Origin: Kiritimatiellia bacterium
GTDB taxonomy: Bacteria; Verrucomicrobiota; Kiritimatiellia; RFP12; UBA3636
Direction of reading: 5' to 3'
Length of the DNA: 13,946 nt
Assembly (NCBI GenBank): GCA_016295275.1
Contig: JAEDLN010000037.1
Coordinates: 1-13,946, forward strand
A program made the position numbers and the translations under genes. Positions 7,641 through 13,946 of this stretch are shown here, in pieces (positions within the stretch are counted from its first letter, which is position 1; every line of letters starts with the position of its first letter). Below the pieces are notes generated by a model, which saw only the letters and a list, made by a program, of their open reading frames with translations, had not been told where the DNA came from and ran no database searches.

Positions 7641-7942
7641 CATTTGTAGCGATGTTCAGAGAGTTGAGAGATTTGTTATCCCAAAAGAAAGGGTAAAACA
7701 TCCGGGCTTGACGAGACAGTTTCCGCGAAGAAGGTCTCGCAGTTGCTGAAGATGACTTCTTAAAGGAAACTATTGTCATCGTGTTTGTTTTGGCAATCGC
7801 ACTCATATATTTGAGTTTTTAAAACCAAATACGACCTTTTCTTTGGGGCGTTTATCGTCCATTTCTACAAACAAAACGTAAATGGTTTCCGTAATTTCAG
7901 GTTTTTTCAAAACTGGACAATAAGTCGAGAGACAAAGAGCGC
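7641..7942 (+). other. 302-bp gap between the two Hsp70 genes
   Basis: This is the only sizeable gap inside the gene run. It is AT-rich, holds a start-less ORF encoding a membrane segment (listed separately), and ends in a weak AT-rich hairpin (about 7898-7916) exactly where the duplicated segment begins at 7917. I see no convincing promoter pair, terminator with T tract, or RNA gene. Confidence 0.5.
7712..7822 (+). pseudogene. Possible 3' remnant of a membrane-protein gene
   Basis: Open from just after the TGA at 7709-7711 to TAA 7820-7822, with no start codon. It reads as an acidic stretch (EEGLAVAEDDFLKE) followed by a strongly hydrophobic tail (TIVIVFVLAIALIYLSF). This is the composition of a C-terminal membrane anchor. 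It could be the surviving end of a gene disrupted when the Hsp70 segment was inserted. It could also be chance in AT-rich DNA, since only 36 codons are involved. Confidence 0.3.
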
Positions 7943-9004
7943 ATGGAACACACAATCGGAATTGATTTTGGAACAACGAAAACGCTGGTCTCTTTCTATG
8001 ACCCGAAAAGGAAGACCAAAGAGTGTGTGCGTCTTGGCAGAGGCATCGACAAGATGTCGACAAGCATTTATGTTGATGAAAACGGCGTCTGGCAGTTTGG
8101 CGATGACGCAGACGACTACATGAGTCTGTCCCCGTTGCGGTATCGCCGGGATTTCAAGCTTTGGCTTGGAAAGAATGCGCCGTATCTTGTCGCGAAGGTT
8201 GAGGGAACGATTCACCGGTTTACAGCCAAGGATCTCGCAGCAAAGTTCTTGAAGCATATCAAGGATCAATGCGAGGAGATGGTTTTCCATAAACCTGTTT
8301 CGTCTTGTACGGTAACCTATCCTGTGGCTTTTTCAATTGCGCAGCGCGAAGAACTCAGGGCGGCGGCATTGGAAGCCGGCTTTGAGGATGTTAGTCTTCT
8401 TCCGGAACCTGAAGCCGCTGGATATGCCTATTATACGTTTGGTGCGGATAAGCGGCTGTCAAAGCTGATGGTTGTAGACTGGGGCGGCGGCACGGTTGAT
8501 TTTGCAATGGTAAAGTTGAAGGGGAATGAGGTTAGTCTTGTCCCCAATAGCTATGGCGGCGAGGTAAATGTCGGCGGGCGGAAGTTTGACGAATTGCTCT
8601 TTACGCATCTATCGCGCAAGATTGTTCAAAATGGCGGTACATGTCTGGAGGATGACGGCGATCCGCAGTTAAGCAAGCAAATCTGCAGTTGCAAGGAACA
8701 ACTGTCGAAAGTGTCGGCTGTCAATCAAGTCTTGCTTGTTGGGCGAAAAGGCATGTATCCCAAAACGGATGTCGGACGGAGCGAATTCAATGTCATAATC
8801 ACGCCTGTCGTCGATCGGGTTGTCGATCAGTTGAAGGAGTTGCTTGCCAAATGCACTGAAAAGCCGGAGGCTTTGTTGTTGATTGGGGGGGCAAGTTCAA
8901 TTCCATTTATTCGTGAGAGGTTGGAGAGTGAGATTGGACGGAAATGTGTCGTTTGGGACAACCGAAACGAAGCGGTTGCGATTGGTGCCGCATGGTACGG
9001 AAGC
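7917..9004 (+). repeat. Direct repeat, copy 2 (Hsp70 nucleotide-binding domain)
   Basis: Partner of 5539-6626. Its first 12 bases repeat the final CAA-TAA of GTPase 2 and the following bases, although here no GTPase gene precedes them. This suggests the copy was derived from the upstream location. The right edge falls at codon 354 of ATPase B, after which the sequence is unrelated to copy 1. Confidence 0.9.
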
Positions 9005-9871
9005 ACTCACAACAGCTACGTTAACTACTCGTCTCAGCGTCTTCCGGATAAATGTGTCCTAATTGGCGTGAATACAGGCAAGACTATTTGTGCAGAAGAT
9101 CATGCAGGCGGTCAGCTTGTTGCAAAACTCGATGCCGGTGACGGAAAATCGGAAATCTTTACATTGATCAAAAATCATGATGGATCGGTTTCTTTGCAAT
9201 CGGCGGCGAATGGAAAGCTTGTTTCTGCAATTCCTTTCTCGCATGGTGACGGCAGTCTCATTGTCAACGGGCCAACGATTGATGCTTGGGAGAAGTTTGA
9301 ACTGACAAGAGTCTGCGATTCTTCCGATGAATATATCCTACGGTCAGTTGTTACGGGAAAATATGTTTCGGTAGATGAACTCAATGGGAATCGGCTATTT
9401 GCGAATCGAGACGTGGCGGACGCCTGGGAAAAAATCCGAATCGTATTTGGAGCAGAGCAAGCACAGCGTCTTCCGGACAAATGTGTCCTAATTGGCGTGA
9501 ATACAGGCAAGACTATTTGTGCAGAGAATGGCGGATGGAGTCCACTTGTTGCAAATCGGCAGAATTCGCAAGGCGCGTGGGAGGAATTTACCTTGTTCCA
9601 AAATAATGACGGATCATATTCGCTGAAATCGCACGCAAATGGTCTGTACGTATCGGCTCAGCCAGATGGACGTCTTCTGGCTGCGGGTGTGAAGGTGGAT
9701 GGATGGGAGTTGTTTGACGTAAAGAAGGTACCCGGAAAGTCCGACGTGTTTACGCTATGGTCGCGAAATACGCGGAAATACGTTTCGGTGGATGAAATGG
9801 AAGGCAATATGCTGATTGCCAATCGTGACAATGCCGATACATGGGAAGAATTCCGAATTGTGCGCCTATAG
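7943..9871 (+). CDS. Hsp70-type ATPase B with two C-terminal fascin-like beta-trefoil domains
   Basis: A 642-residue protein. Residues 1-354 are an Hsp70 nucleotide-binding domain almost the same as ATPase A, with the same motifs (DFGTT 8-12, DWGGGTVD 179-186, IGGASSIPF 314-322, NEAVAIGAA 342-350). Residues 1-182 are encoded by identical DNA. After a 10-residue link come two tandem domains (365-507 and 508-642). Each has three units of about 45 residues with the fascin-type pattern: NGK/NGL-x-VSA or GKYVSVD turns, L-x-AN, and W-E-x-F closing strands (AWEKFEL, AWEKIRI, AWEEFTL, GWELFDV, TWEEFRI). This is the beta-trefoil fold of fascin-like proteins, which commonly bind protein filaments or carbohydrate. 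There is no Hsp70 substrate-binding domain or lid, so the trefoils probably supply target binding. No Shine-Dalgarno is visible before the ATG. Confidence 0.8.
   Translation: MEHTIGIDFGTTKTLVSFYDPKRKTKECVRLGRGIDKMSTSIYVDENGVWQFGDDADDYMSLSPLRYRRDFKLWLGKNAPYLVAKVEGTIHRFTAKDLAAKFLKHIKDQCEEMVFHKPVSSCTVTYPVAFSIAQREELRAAALEAGFEDVSLLPEPEAAGYAYYTFGADKRLSKLMVVDWGGGTVDFAMVKLKGNEVSLVPNSYGGEVNVGGRKFDELLFTHLSRKIVQNGGTCLEDDGDPQLSKQICSCKEQLSKVSAVNQVLLVGRKGMYPKTDVGRSEFNVIITPVVDRVVDQLKELLAKCTEKPEALLLIGGASSIPFIRERLESEIGRKCVVWDNRNEAVAIGAAWYGSTHNSYVNYSSQRLPDKCVLIGVNTGKTICAEDHAGGQLVAKLDAGDGKSEIFTLIKNHDGSVSLQSAANGKLVSAIPFSHGDGSLIVNGPTIDAWEKFELTRVCDSSDEYILRSVVTGKYVSVDELNGNRLFANRDVADAWEKIRIVFGAEQAQRLPDKCVLIGVNTGKTICAENGGWSPLVANRQNSQGAWEEFTLFQNNDGSYSLKSHANGLYVSAQPDGRLLAAGVKVDGWELFDVKKVPGKSDVFTLWSRNTRKYVSVDEMEGNMLIANRDNADTWEEFRIVRL
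9035..9525 (+). repeat. 62-base repeat marking the start of each trefoil domain
   Basis: Bases 9035-9096 and 9464-9525 differ at a single position and lie 429 bp (143 codons) apart, in frame. They encode the same 20 or so residues (QRLPDKCVLIGVNTGKTICA) at the head of each trefoil. The rest of the two trefoils is much more diverged. That pattern fits an internal duplication followed by local conversion or strong constraint on this first strand pair. Confidence 0.8.
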
Positions 9872-10004
9872 CGGCGGCGTGATGTCGCCTGGCGGCGCGG
9901 AAATCCGCATTTGCCGTCGAGAAGCCGCGTTTATGGGTAGACACCAATTCGGCGAAAGAGTAAGATAACAGATAGGCAGCAACGATTCCATTTCCAGCGA
10001 CACC
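9872..10004 (+). other. 133-bp gap before the LGFP-GTPase gene
   Basis: GC-rich in its first half and AT-richer in the second. It holds a 28-codon ORF (9882-9968) with no binding site and no recognised product. Short GC hairpins can be drawn near 9874-9888, but no T tract follows, so I do not call a terminator. No Shine-Dalgarno is apparent before ATG 10005. Confidence 0.4.
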
Positions 10005-12449
10005 ATGCAAATCGAACGACAAATCCAGAGCCTAGCCGAAGAGGCCATCGGGCGCCACCGCGATTATTACAAGAACGCCGAATTGGGGCCGAATCCGACG
10101 GTTGGTCCGAACGATGCGTGGTGCATGTGGGAAGGAACGAATCCTGACGATGGAATGCCTTGGCGCATTGTCTGGTCGAAGGAGTCCGGACAGTGCTTCG
10201 AAGTTCACGGGGGCATTTGCCAAACATGGCTTGAGAGAGGAGGCTGCAACAGCGATTTGGGGTTTCCGCTCTCTGACGAGGAGGACGATTCGGCCGCCGG
10301 GCGGGGAGGTAGAATATCCCGTTTCCGGAACGGAACCATCCGCTGCCGGCAAGACAATGACGGTTGGAAATTTATGGTGGACTTGTCGCCGGAAACGGCG
10401 GAAATGACGCTTTCCGAGAAAACGAAGGTCCAGTTGGCCCGGATGGATGCCGATATCCAAAAACTTCGGGACTTTCGGGCGGAATTGAACGCGATCGGCG
10501 ATTGCGATTTGTCGGTCAAAGAGATGGATGACATTCTTTCCGAAATCGACCATCGCCGGCGTGCGTTCGATTCCAAGCGATTCTTTATGGTTACGTTCGG
10601 GATGCTCAAAGCCGGCAAATCCACTCTCGTGAATACGTTTGTCGGCAAGAAGGTTTCCCCTGTCGGACGCGCAAAGGAAACGACGCTGCGCAGCTCCATC
10701 ATTCTTGCGGCGGACGATGAAAATCCAGAGGGTATCTATCTCTTCTCGCCCAAGACCGGCGCCGCATCGAATGACGATGAAGCGATTTCGGTCTGGCAAA
10801 AGGACAATGGCTTGAAGCTGATGGATTTTCTCAACGGAATGACGACCAGAGACGAGTTCCGGGCCTCTTTCAAGGTGGATTTCCTGGAGTTCTCGGAGGC
10901 GAATTTGGAGAAGTTTCTCACTTGGCGCGTCATCCCGGAGTTTCCGAATATTCTCCCCCCGGTCATACGGATTGACGTTTCCCGGACGAATTCAGCCGTC
11001 CGCGCCGCGAATCTTCTCGAATATGGCGTGGCGATTTTCGATACACCCGGCCTGGACGGCGCGAAGGCCAACAAGGACTCCGATCCGTTCTGGAAAAGCC
11101 TCACCTCGTGCGGCGACTACTATTTGCTGGTCCAGAGTTCCATGTCCGCAATCAACAAAGATTGTGTCGATTTGATCGCAAAAATCTACCAGGAAACGGA
11201 GAGTGCCCCGCTTCTCGTCGTTTTCAACGAGATTGCGGCGAGTTTCTGGCAGCTTCCCGAAGTGGAAAAGGAAAATTTGCGCAAGGATTCGCAGACGGCT
11301 TCCTGCGAACTTGCGGAACAACTTCGGGAGAAGCTGGGCGGAAAGCTTCCCGAAAGCATCTCCATCAATGCCGGAGAAGCCAGCGATGCCATCTTCGGCA
11401 ACTCCGAAGAAATGGGACAGATGCCGGAGGAGATGAGCAAGGAATCCCGCATCGAGGCGCTGCGCGAACGGATTGTCAAGACATTGCGCGAAGAGCGGAT
11501 GTCGATCAAGGTCCGGAATGCAAAGTCCAGAATGGTCAAGATCCTCAAAGAGTCTATCGGACGGTTGGATGCGGAAAAGAACAGGCTTACGGAACAAGAG
11601 CAGAAGATTTCCGGCGAGGAGAACAAAAGCTGGACCGAACGGAAGAACAAGGCAACCAGAATCCGCAATGCATTCGAGGAGGGAGGATATGGAGCCATCA
11701 TTGCCCGCGAGTTCGGGAGTGGTATGACGAACATTCTGACGGAAGAAAAAGAAAAAAGATCGACGGCGAATATGACTTGGTCAACGTCCAATCCTTGGCA
11801 AGAGTACAAGGGTTTTGGCAGAGACCATAAGGAAAACACGGATTATGTTCATAAGGCCGAGGTCGACAAAACCTTCCAAAAGATGATTGACGACTTCAAA
11901 AACTGGTTCACGAAAAATGTGGGGAATCAGTTCAGCTACAAGACCCTGAGCGTCAATTTGGAGCAATGGAAAGTAGTCAAGGATCGCGTTAGCGTCCAAT
12001 GGGAAGTCATAAAGGCGGATTGTGCCGAGACGGACAGATTGCCCGATTGTCTGCTGGAGGATGTTGACATCGACGAGCTTACGAAAGGTCTGGACATTCC
12101 GCAAAAACCCGATGTATCGTGCGTTCCCTGGGCGCCATACCGAAATCGTAAATATGGAAGCGATTCCGTCTGGGAATATGAATGTGCGCGGACGTTCGAT
12201 AGCCTGAAAAAGTCTCTGGAAGAAGGTTTTGACGAGGTTGCGGAGTCGATTGGCGATGCCTTCCGAGATGCAATCATCGAGAAAGGCAGGAGGATTGCCA
12301 AGGCTGCGGAAGACAGGCTTCAGACCAAAATCCGAGAGGAAGAGGAAAAAGCCAAGGCAAGGAAGAACGCGACCGGCCAGGTAAAAGACAAGCTTAATCA
12401 ATCCATTCAAACGATGGAAAACATGAAGCGGATCCTAGAGGAGGGGTGA
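10005..12449 (+). CDS. Dynamin-like GTPase 3 with N-terminal LGFP-repeat domain
   Basis: An 814-residue protein. Residues about 30-125 form an LGFP-type module: a first half around GQCFEVHGGICQTW (62-75) and then GGCNSDLGFPLSDE (79-92) and GGRISRFRNGTI (101-112), the usual LGFP order. After a helical stretch (about 138-190) comes the GTPase: G1 GMLKAGKS at 199-206, G2-type ETTLRSS near 225-231 and G3 DTPG at 346-349. The expected G4 reads NEIA (408-411), without the Lys and Asp, so nucleotide specificity may be changed. From about residue 500 to the end it is charged and helical, coiled-coil-like, with no strong TM segment. LGFP repeats are best known from secreted actinobacterial cell-wall proteins. 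Here there is no signal peptide, so the module probably acts as an internal binding domain. It belongs with GTPases 1 and 2 in function, but is not a close copy of either. Confidence 0.75.
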   Translation: MQIERQIQSLAEEAIGRHRDYYKNAELGPNPTVGPNDAWCMWEGTNPDDGMPWRIVWSKESGQCFEVHGGICQTWLERGGCNSDLGFPLSDEEDDSAAGRGGRISRFRNGTIRCRQDNDGWKFMVDLSPETAEMTLSEKTKVQLARMDADIQKLRDFRAELNAIGDCDLSVKEMDDILSEIDHRRRAFDSKRFFMVTFGMLKAGKSTLVNTFVGKKVSPVGRAKETTLRSSIILAADDENPEGIYLFSPKTGAASNDDEAISVWQKDNGLKLMDFLNGMTTRDEFRASFKVDFLEFSEANLEKFLTWRVIPEFPNILPPVIRIDVSRTNSAVRAANLLEYGVAIFDTPGLDGAKANKDSDPFWKSLTSCGDYYLLVQSSMSAINKDCVDLIAKIYQETESAPLLVVFNEIAASFWQLPEVEKENLRKDSQTASCELAEQLREKLGGKLPESISINAGEASDAIFGNSEEMGQMPEEMSKESRIEALRERIVKTLREERMSIKVRNAKSRMVKILKESIGRLDAEKNRLTEQEQKISGEENKSWTERKNKATRIRNAFEEGGYGAIIAREFGSGMTNILTEEKEKRSTANMTWSTSNPWQEYKGFGRDHKENTDYVHKAEVDKTFQKMIDDFKNWFTKNVGNQFSYKTLSVNLEQWKVVKDRVSVQWEVIKADCAETDRLPDCLLEDVDIDELTKGLDIPQKPDVSCVPWAPYRNRKYGSDSVWEYECARTFDSLKKSLEEGFDEVAESIGDAFRDAIIEKGRRIAKAAEDRLQTKIREEEEKAKARKNATGQVKDKLNQSIQTMENMKRILEEG
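12438..12446 (+). promoter_or_regulatory. Ribosome binding site inside the end of the LGFP-GTPase gene
   Basis: GAGGAGGGG ends eight bases before ATG 12455. It touches the in-frame GTG at 12446, which is therefore an unlikely start, although a GTG start would overlap the upstream stop by four bases. Either way the two genes are translationally coupled. Confidence 0.6.
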
Positions 12450-12454
12450 GGACG

Positions 12455-13564
12455 ATGGATGCGAAACGGTTTCTCAAATGGGCTGCGTTCCTTGCAGCGG
12501 TTGTCGGCGGTATGATTTATCTTGCCAGCGCATTGCTGGTGTCGGAAAAGGTCGCCTCTCTTTTCGATTTTCGTTCAACGGAGATTCCCGTCTTTCGGAT
12601 GGTCGCCGATGATGCGGGAAAGGAAAATCCGGGGCGTCTGCCCGTGGTCGATGCTGCTGAAGTCAATGCCGGAAACGGGACAATGACCGGGAACGGCAGC
12701 AGTCCGGAAACGAAACCGGGTCACAAAAACGGGGCAGACGCTTCAACGGGGGCCGCTTCCTACCGGCTGGTTCCGGAATCCGGGTCGATGTTGGCGGGAT
12801 TCTTGCCGAATTTCGTCAGGCTCGTTCTTCTGATGGCGTTTCTTCTTGCCCCGGCAGCTATTTTCTATGTCTTTCTCTTTCGGCCGTTCCGGGAGATTCC
12901 GCTGGTAGGCCCCGATGCGATAGCCGCTCTCGACGACAACGATCCGCGCAGAAGAAAAGAGGCCGGGCTATTCGTGGCCGAAGCGATGCTGTCCGTTTCG
13001 TCGTGTCCAGAAAAAGACAGACGCATCCTCCGCTGTGCGCTTGAGCGCCCGACCGACATCGACAAGACCGTCAAGAAGCTTCTTGCCGAGCGTGAAGCCA
13101 CGGCAAAGCAGAAAGCGGTTGAAATCGCCAAGATGGCGGGACTGACCGTTGCCGCGTCTTCCTCGGCCGCCGGCGACGGCCTTGGCATGTTTTTCTGGAA
13201 ATCCAAGCTTGTGTTTGAGACGTTCCGGATTTACGGGTTCCGCCCGGATGCCCGAACGACCATTTCAATTTGGGCGCATGTCGTTTTCGCTTCCTTGTTC
13301 GCAGCCTCGGTCGAGGAATTGTGCGAATTGTGCGACATGTCCGGACTGCTTGGGGGAATCGGCGGGAGAGTCTTCCAAGGCGTGGTGGGCGCGGGCATCG
13401 TCCTTAAAGGAGGGGCGCTGACCCGCACCTACCTGTTGAACGGGATTTCATCCGATTCACGGCACCTCGCGCTGTCTGGGTTCAAGGACGAGTTTGGAGC
13501 GGACGTGAAAACCATGCTGTCCGATACGGTCGAACGCGCCTTGCCGAAGATTGTCCAGAATTGA
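12455..13564 (+). CDS. YcjF/DUF697-like inner-membrane protein
   Basis: A 369-residue protein. Hydrophobic segments lie at about 6-28 and 110-145, separated by a Gly/Asn/Ser-rich stretch. The C-terminal domain follows the pattern of the DUF697 family that includes E. coli YcjF: an EIAKMAGLTVAASSSAAGDG stretch followed by a FRIYGF segment, a hydrophobic helix ending in ASVEELCEL, then GGRVFQGVVGAGIVLKGGALTR. These correspond to the YcjF blocks around SPLALVDM, ATLYGI, FAGASELVREV and AAQGIGAGLLTARLG. YcjF is usually paired with the P-loop GTPase-type protein YcjX and is envelope-stress induced. Here the partner would be one of the dynamin-like GTPases, most simply the LGFP-GTPase encoded five bases upstream. 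Function of the family is poorly known. Confidence 0.65.
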   Translation: MDAKRFLKWAAFLAAVVGGMIYLASALLVSEKVASLFDFRSTEIPVFRMVADDAGKENPGRLPVVDAAEVNAGNGTMTGNGSSPETKPGHKNGADASTGAASYRLVPESGSMLAGFLPNFVRLVLLMAFLLAPAAIFYVFLFRPFREIPLVGPDAIAALDDNDPRRRKEAGLFVAEAMLSVSSCPEKDRRILRCALERPTDIDKTVKKLLAEREATAKQKAVEIAKMAGLTVAASSSAAGDGLGMFFWKSKLVFETFRIYGFRPDARTTISIWAHVVFASLFAASVEELCELCDMSGLLGGIGGRVFQGVVGAGIVLKGGALTRTYLLNGISSDSRHLALSGFKDEFGADVKTMLSDTVERALPKIVQN

Positions 13565-13584
13565 TCATACGGGTATCTTTTGCC

Positions 13585-13946
13585 ATGTTTCAGAACGCCA
13601 GAAGGATTTTTTTCGGTTTTCTCTTCCTCCTCGTCGGCGGGTTCGGCCTATGGCTAGGCGCTACGGAGTCGTTTGAGGAGCAGGTTGAGTCGCTGCCCGA
13701 CTACGATTGGCTTGCGGAGATTCGCGGACTGTCGGCGGAAGGCCGGCTTGGCGAAGCGGAAGATCTTGCGGGGTGGGTCTTGGACGGGAGCGACATCACG
13801 AACCGGGCGGAGGTGGCCGCCGTCCGCGATGAAATCCACAAAAAGCGGACGTCATTCTGGAACCGCTTCAAACGTGCGGCAAAGGGTTTCGCCTTCGGCG
13901 ACGGGACGAGTATCGAGGAGCTATCGGGAGCAATCGTCTCCGATTT
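13585..13946 (+). CDS. Single-TM protein, 3' end outside the window
   Basis: An open frame from ATG 13585 to the window edge (120 codons, no stop). The N-terminus is MFQNARRIFFGFLFLLVGGF, two Arg followed by a clear hydrophobic segment (residues about 8-25). It is either a signal anchor or an N-in membrane anchor. The rest is acidic and probably helical, with FEEQVESLPDYDWLAEIRGL and later a basic patch RFKRAAKGFAFGDG (about 96-109). It starts 20 bp after the DUF697 gene with no clear Shine-Dalgarno. The spacing suggests it belongs to the same run. The product is not recognised. Confidence 0.65.
   Translation, partial: MFQNARRIFFGFLFLLVGGFGLWLGATESFEEQVESLPDYDWLAEIRGLSAEGRLGEAEDLAGWVLDGSDITNRAEVAAVRDEIHKKRTSFWNRFKRAAKGFAFGDGTSIEELSGAIVSD

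Noticed and set aside
7825..7846. CCAAA...TTTGG hairpin after ATPase A as a terminator
   Set aside because: Five-base stem, 12-base loop and no following T tract.
8885..8891. G7 run in ATPase B as a frameshift or contingency locus
   Set aside because: The frame is intact (ATT GGG GGG GCA) and the run encodes the conserved adenosine motif Gly pair. It is at most a slippage-prone spot.
5539..9004. The two near-identical segments as an insertion sequence or composite transposon
   Set aside because: The repeat encodes an Hsp70 ATPase domain. There is no transposase, terminal inverted repeat or target-site duplication at its edges.
9882..9968. 28-codon ORF (starts MSPGGAEIRICRREAAFMGR) between ATPase B and the LGFP-GTPase
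   Set aside because: No ribosome binding site, no recognised product and too short to judge. It could be the remnant of a C-terminus, but nothing in the window supports that.
10032..10799. 255-residue antisense ORF, with others of 201-217 residues on the minus strand to 12410
   Set aside because: They lie wholly opposite the LGFP-GTPase gene, whose motifs are clear, and show no family features. They are shadows of its codon bias.
11108..11830. 240-residue + strand ORF in another frame of GTPase 3
   Set aside because: Arg/Gln/Gly-rich out-of-frame translation of a well-supported gene, with no ribosome binding site or motif.

Overview
All recognisable genes in this window lie on the + strand, in one run of nine (the last cut by the window edge). 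I see no rRNA, tRNA, CRISPR array, transposase or phage gene. No taxonomic marker is present. Clear Shine-Dalgarno sequences before some genes, the membrane proteins and the multi-domain signalling-type architectures fit a Gram-negative bacterium with a large accessory genome, possibly of the Planctomycetes-Verrucomicrobia-Lentisphaerae kind. That placement is a guess.

Layout. Positions 1-309 hold no convincing gene but carry a 17-bp palindrome and a G9 tract. Then follow: a two-TM protein ending in a GrpE-like head (310-1176); a C39-like cysteine peptidase (1205-1999); two dynamin-like GTPases back to back (2035-3921 and 3923-5545); Hsp70-type ATPase A with a helical C-terminus (5565-7640); a 302-bp gap with a broken membrane-segment ORF; Hsp70-type ATPase B with two fascin-like beta-trefoils as C-terminus (7943-9871); a third dynamin-like GTPase fused to an N-terminal LGFP-repeat domain (10005-12449); a YcjF/DUF697-like membrane protein (12455-13564); and a single-TM protein running off the end (13585-13946).

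The two Hsp70 genes share a direct repeat of about 1.09 kb covering the whole nucleotide-binding domain. The first 548 coding bases are identical, the next 514 differ at about 11%, and homology stops abruptly at codon 354, where each protein takes an unrelated C-terminus. Neither has the usual Hsp70 substrate-binding domain. This is a constant ATPase engine with exchangeable C-terminal modules, kept uniform by recent gene conversion or a very recent duplication.

Working model (inference). The GrpE-like head would be a membrane-tethered nucleotide-exchange factor dedicated to the two Hsp70-like ATPases. The dynamin-like GTPases and the DUF697 protein would act at the membrane. The trefoil, LGFP and helical modules would recognise something, and the cysteine peptidase could be the executing or processing enzyme. 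The whole looks like an undescribed chaperone-plus-dynamin membrane system, plausibly in defence, stress or envelope remodelling. The individual families are recognised from sequence motifs; the function of the ensemble is not known.
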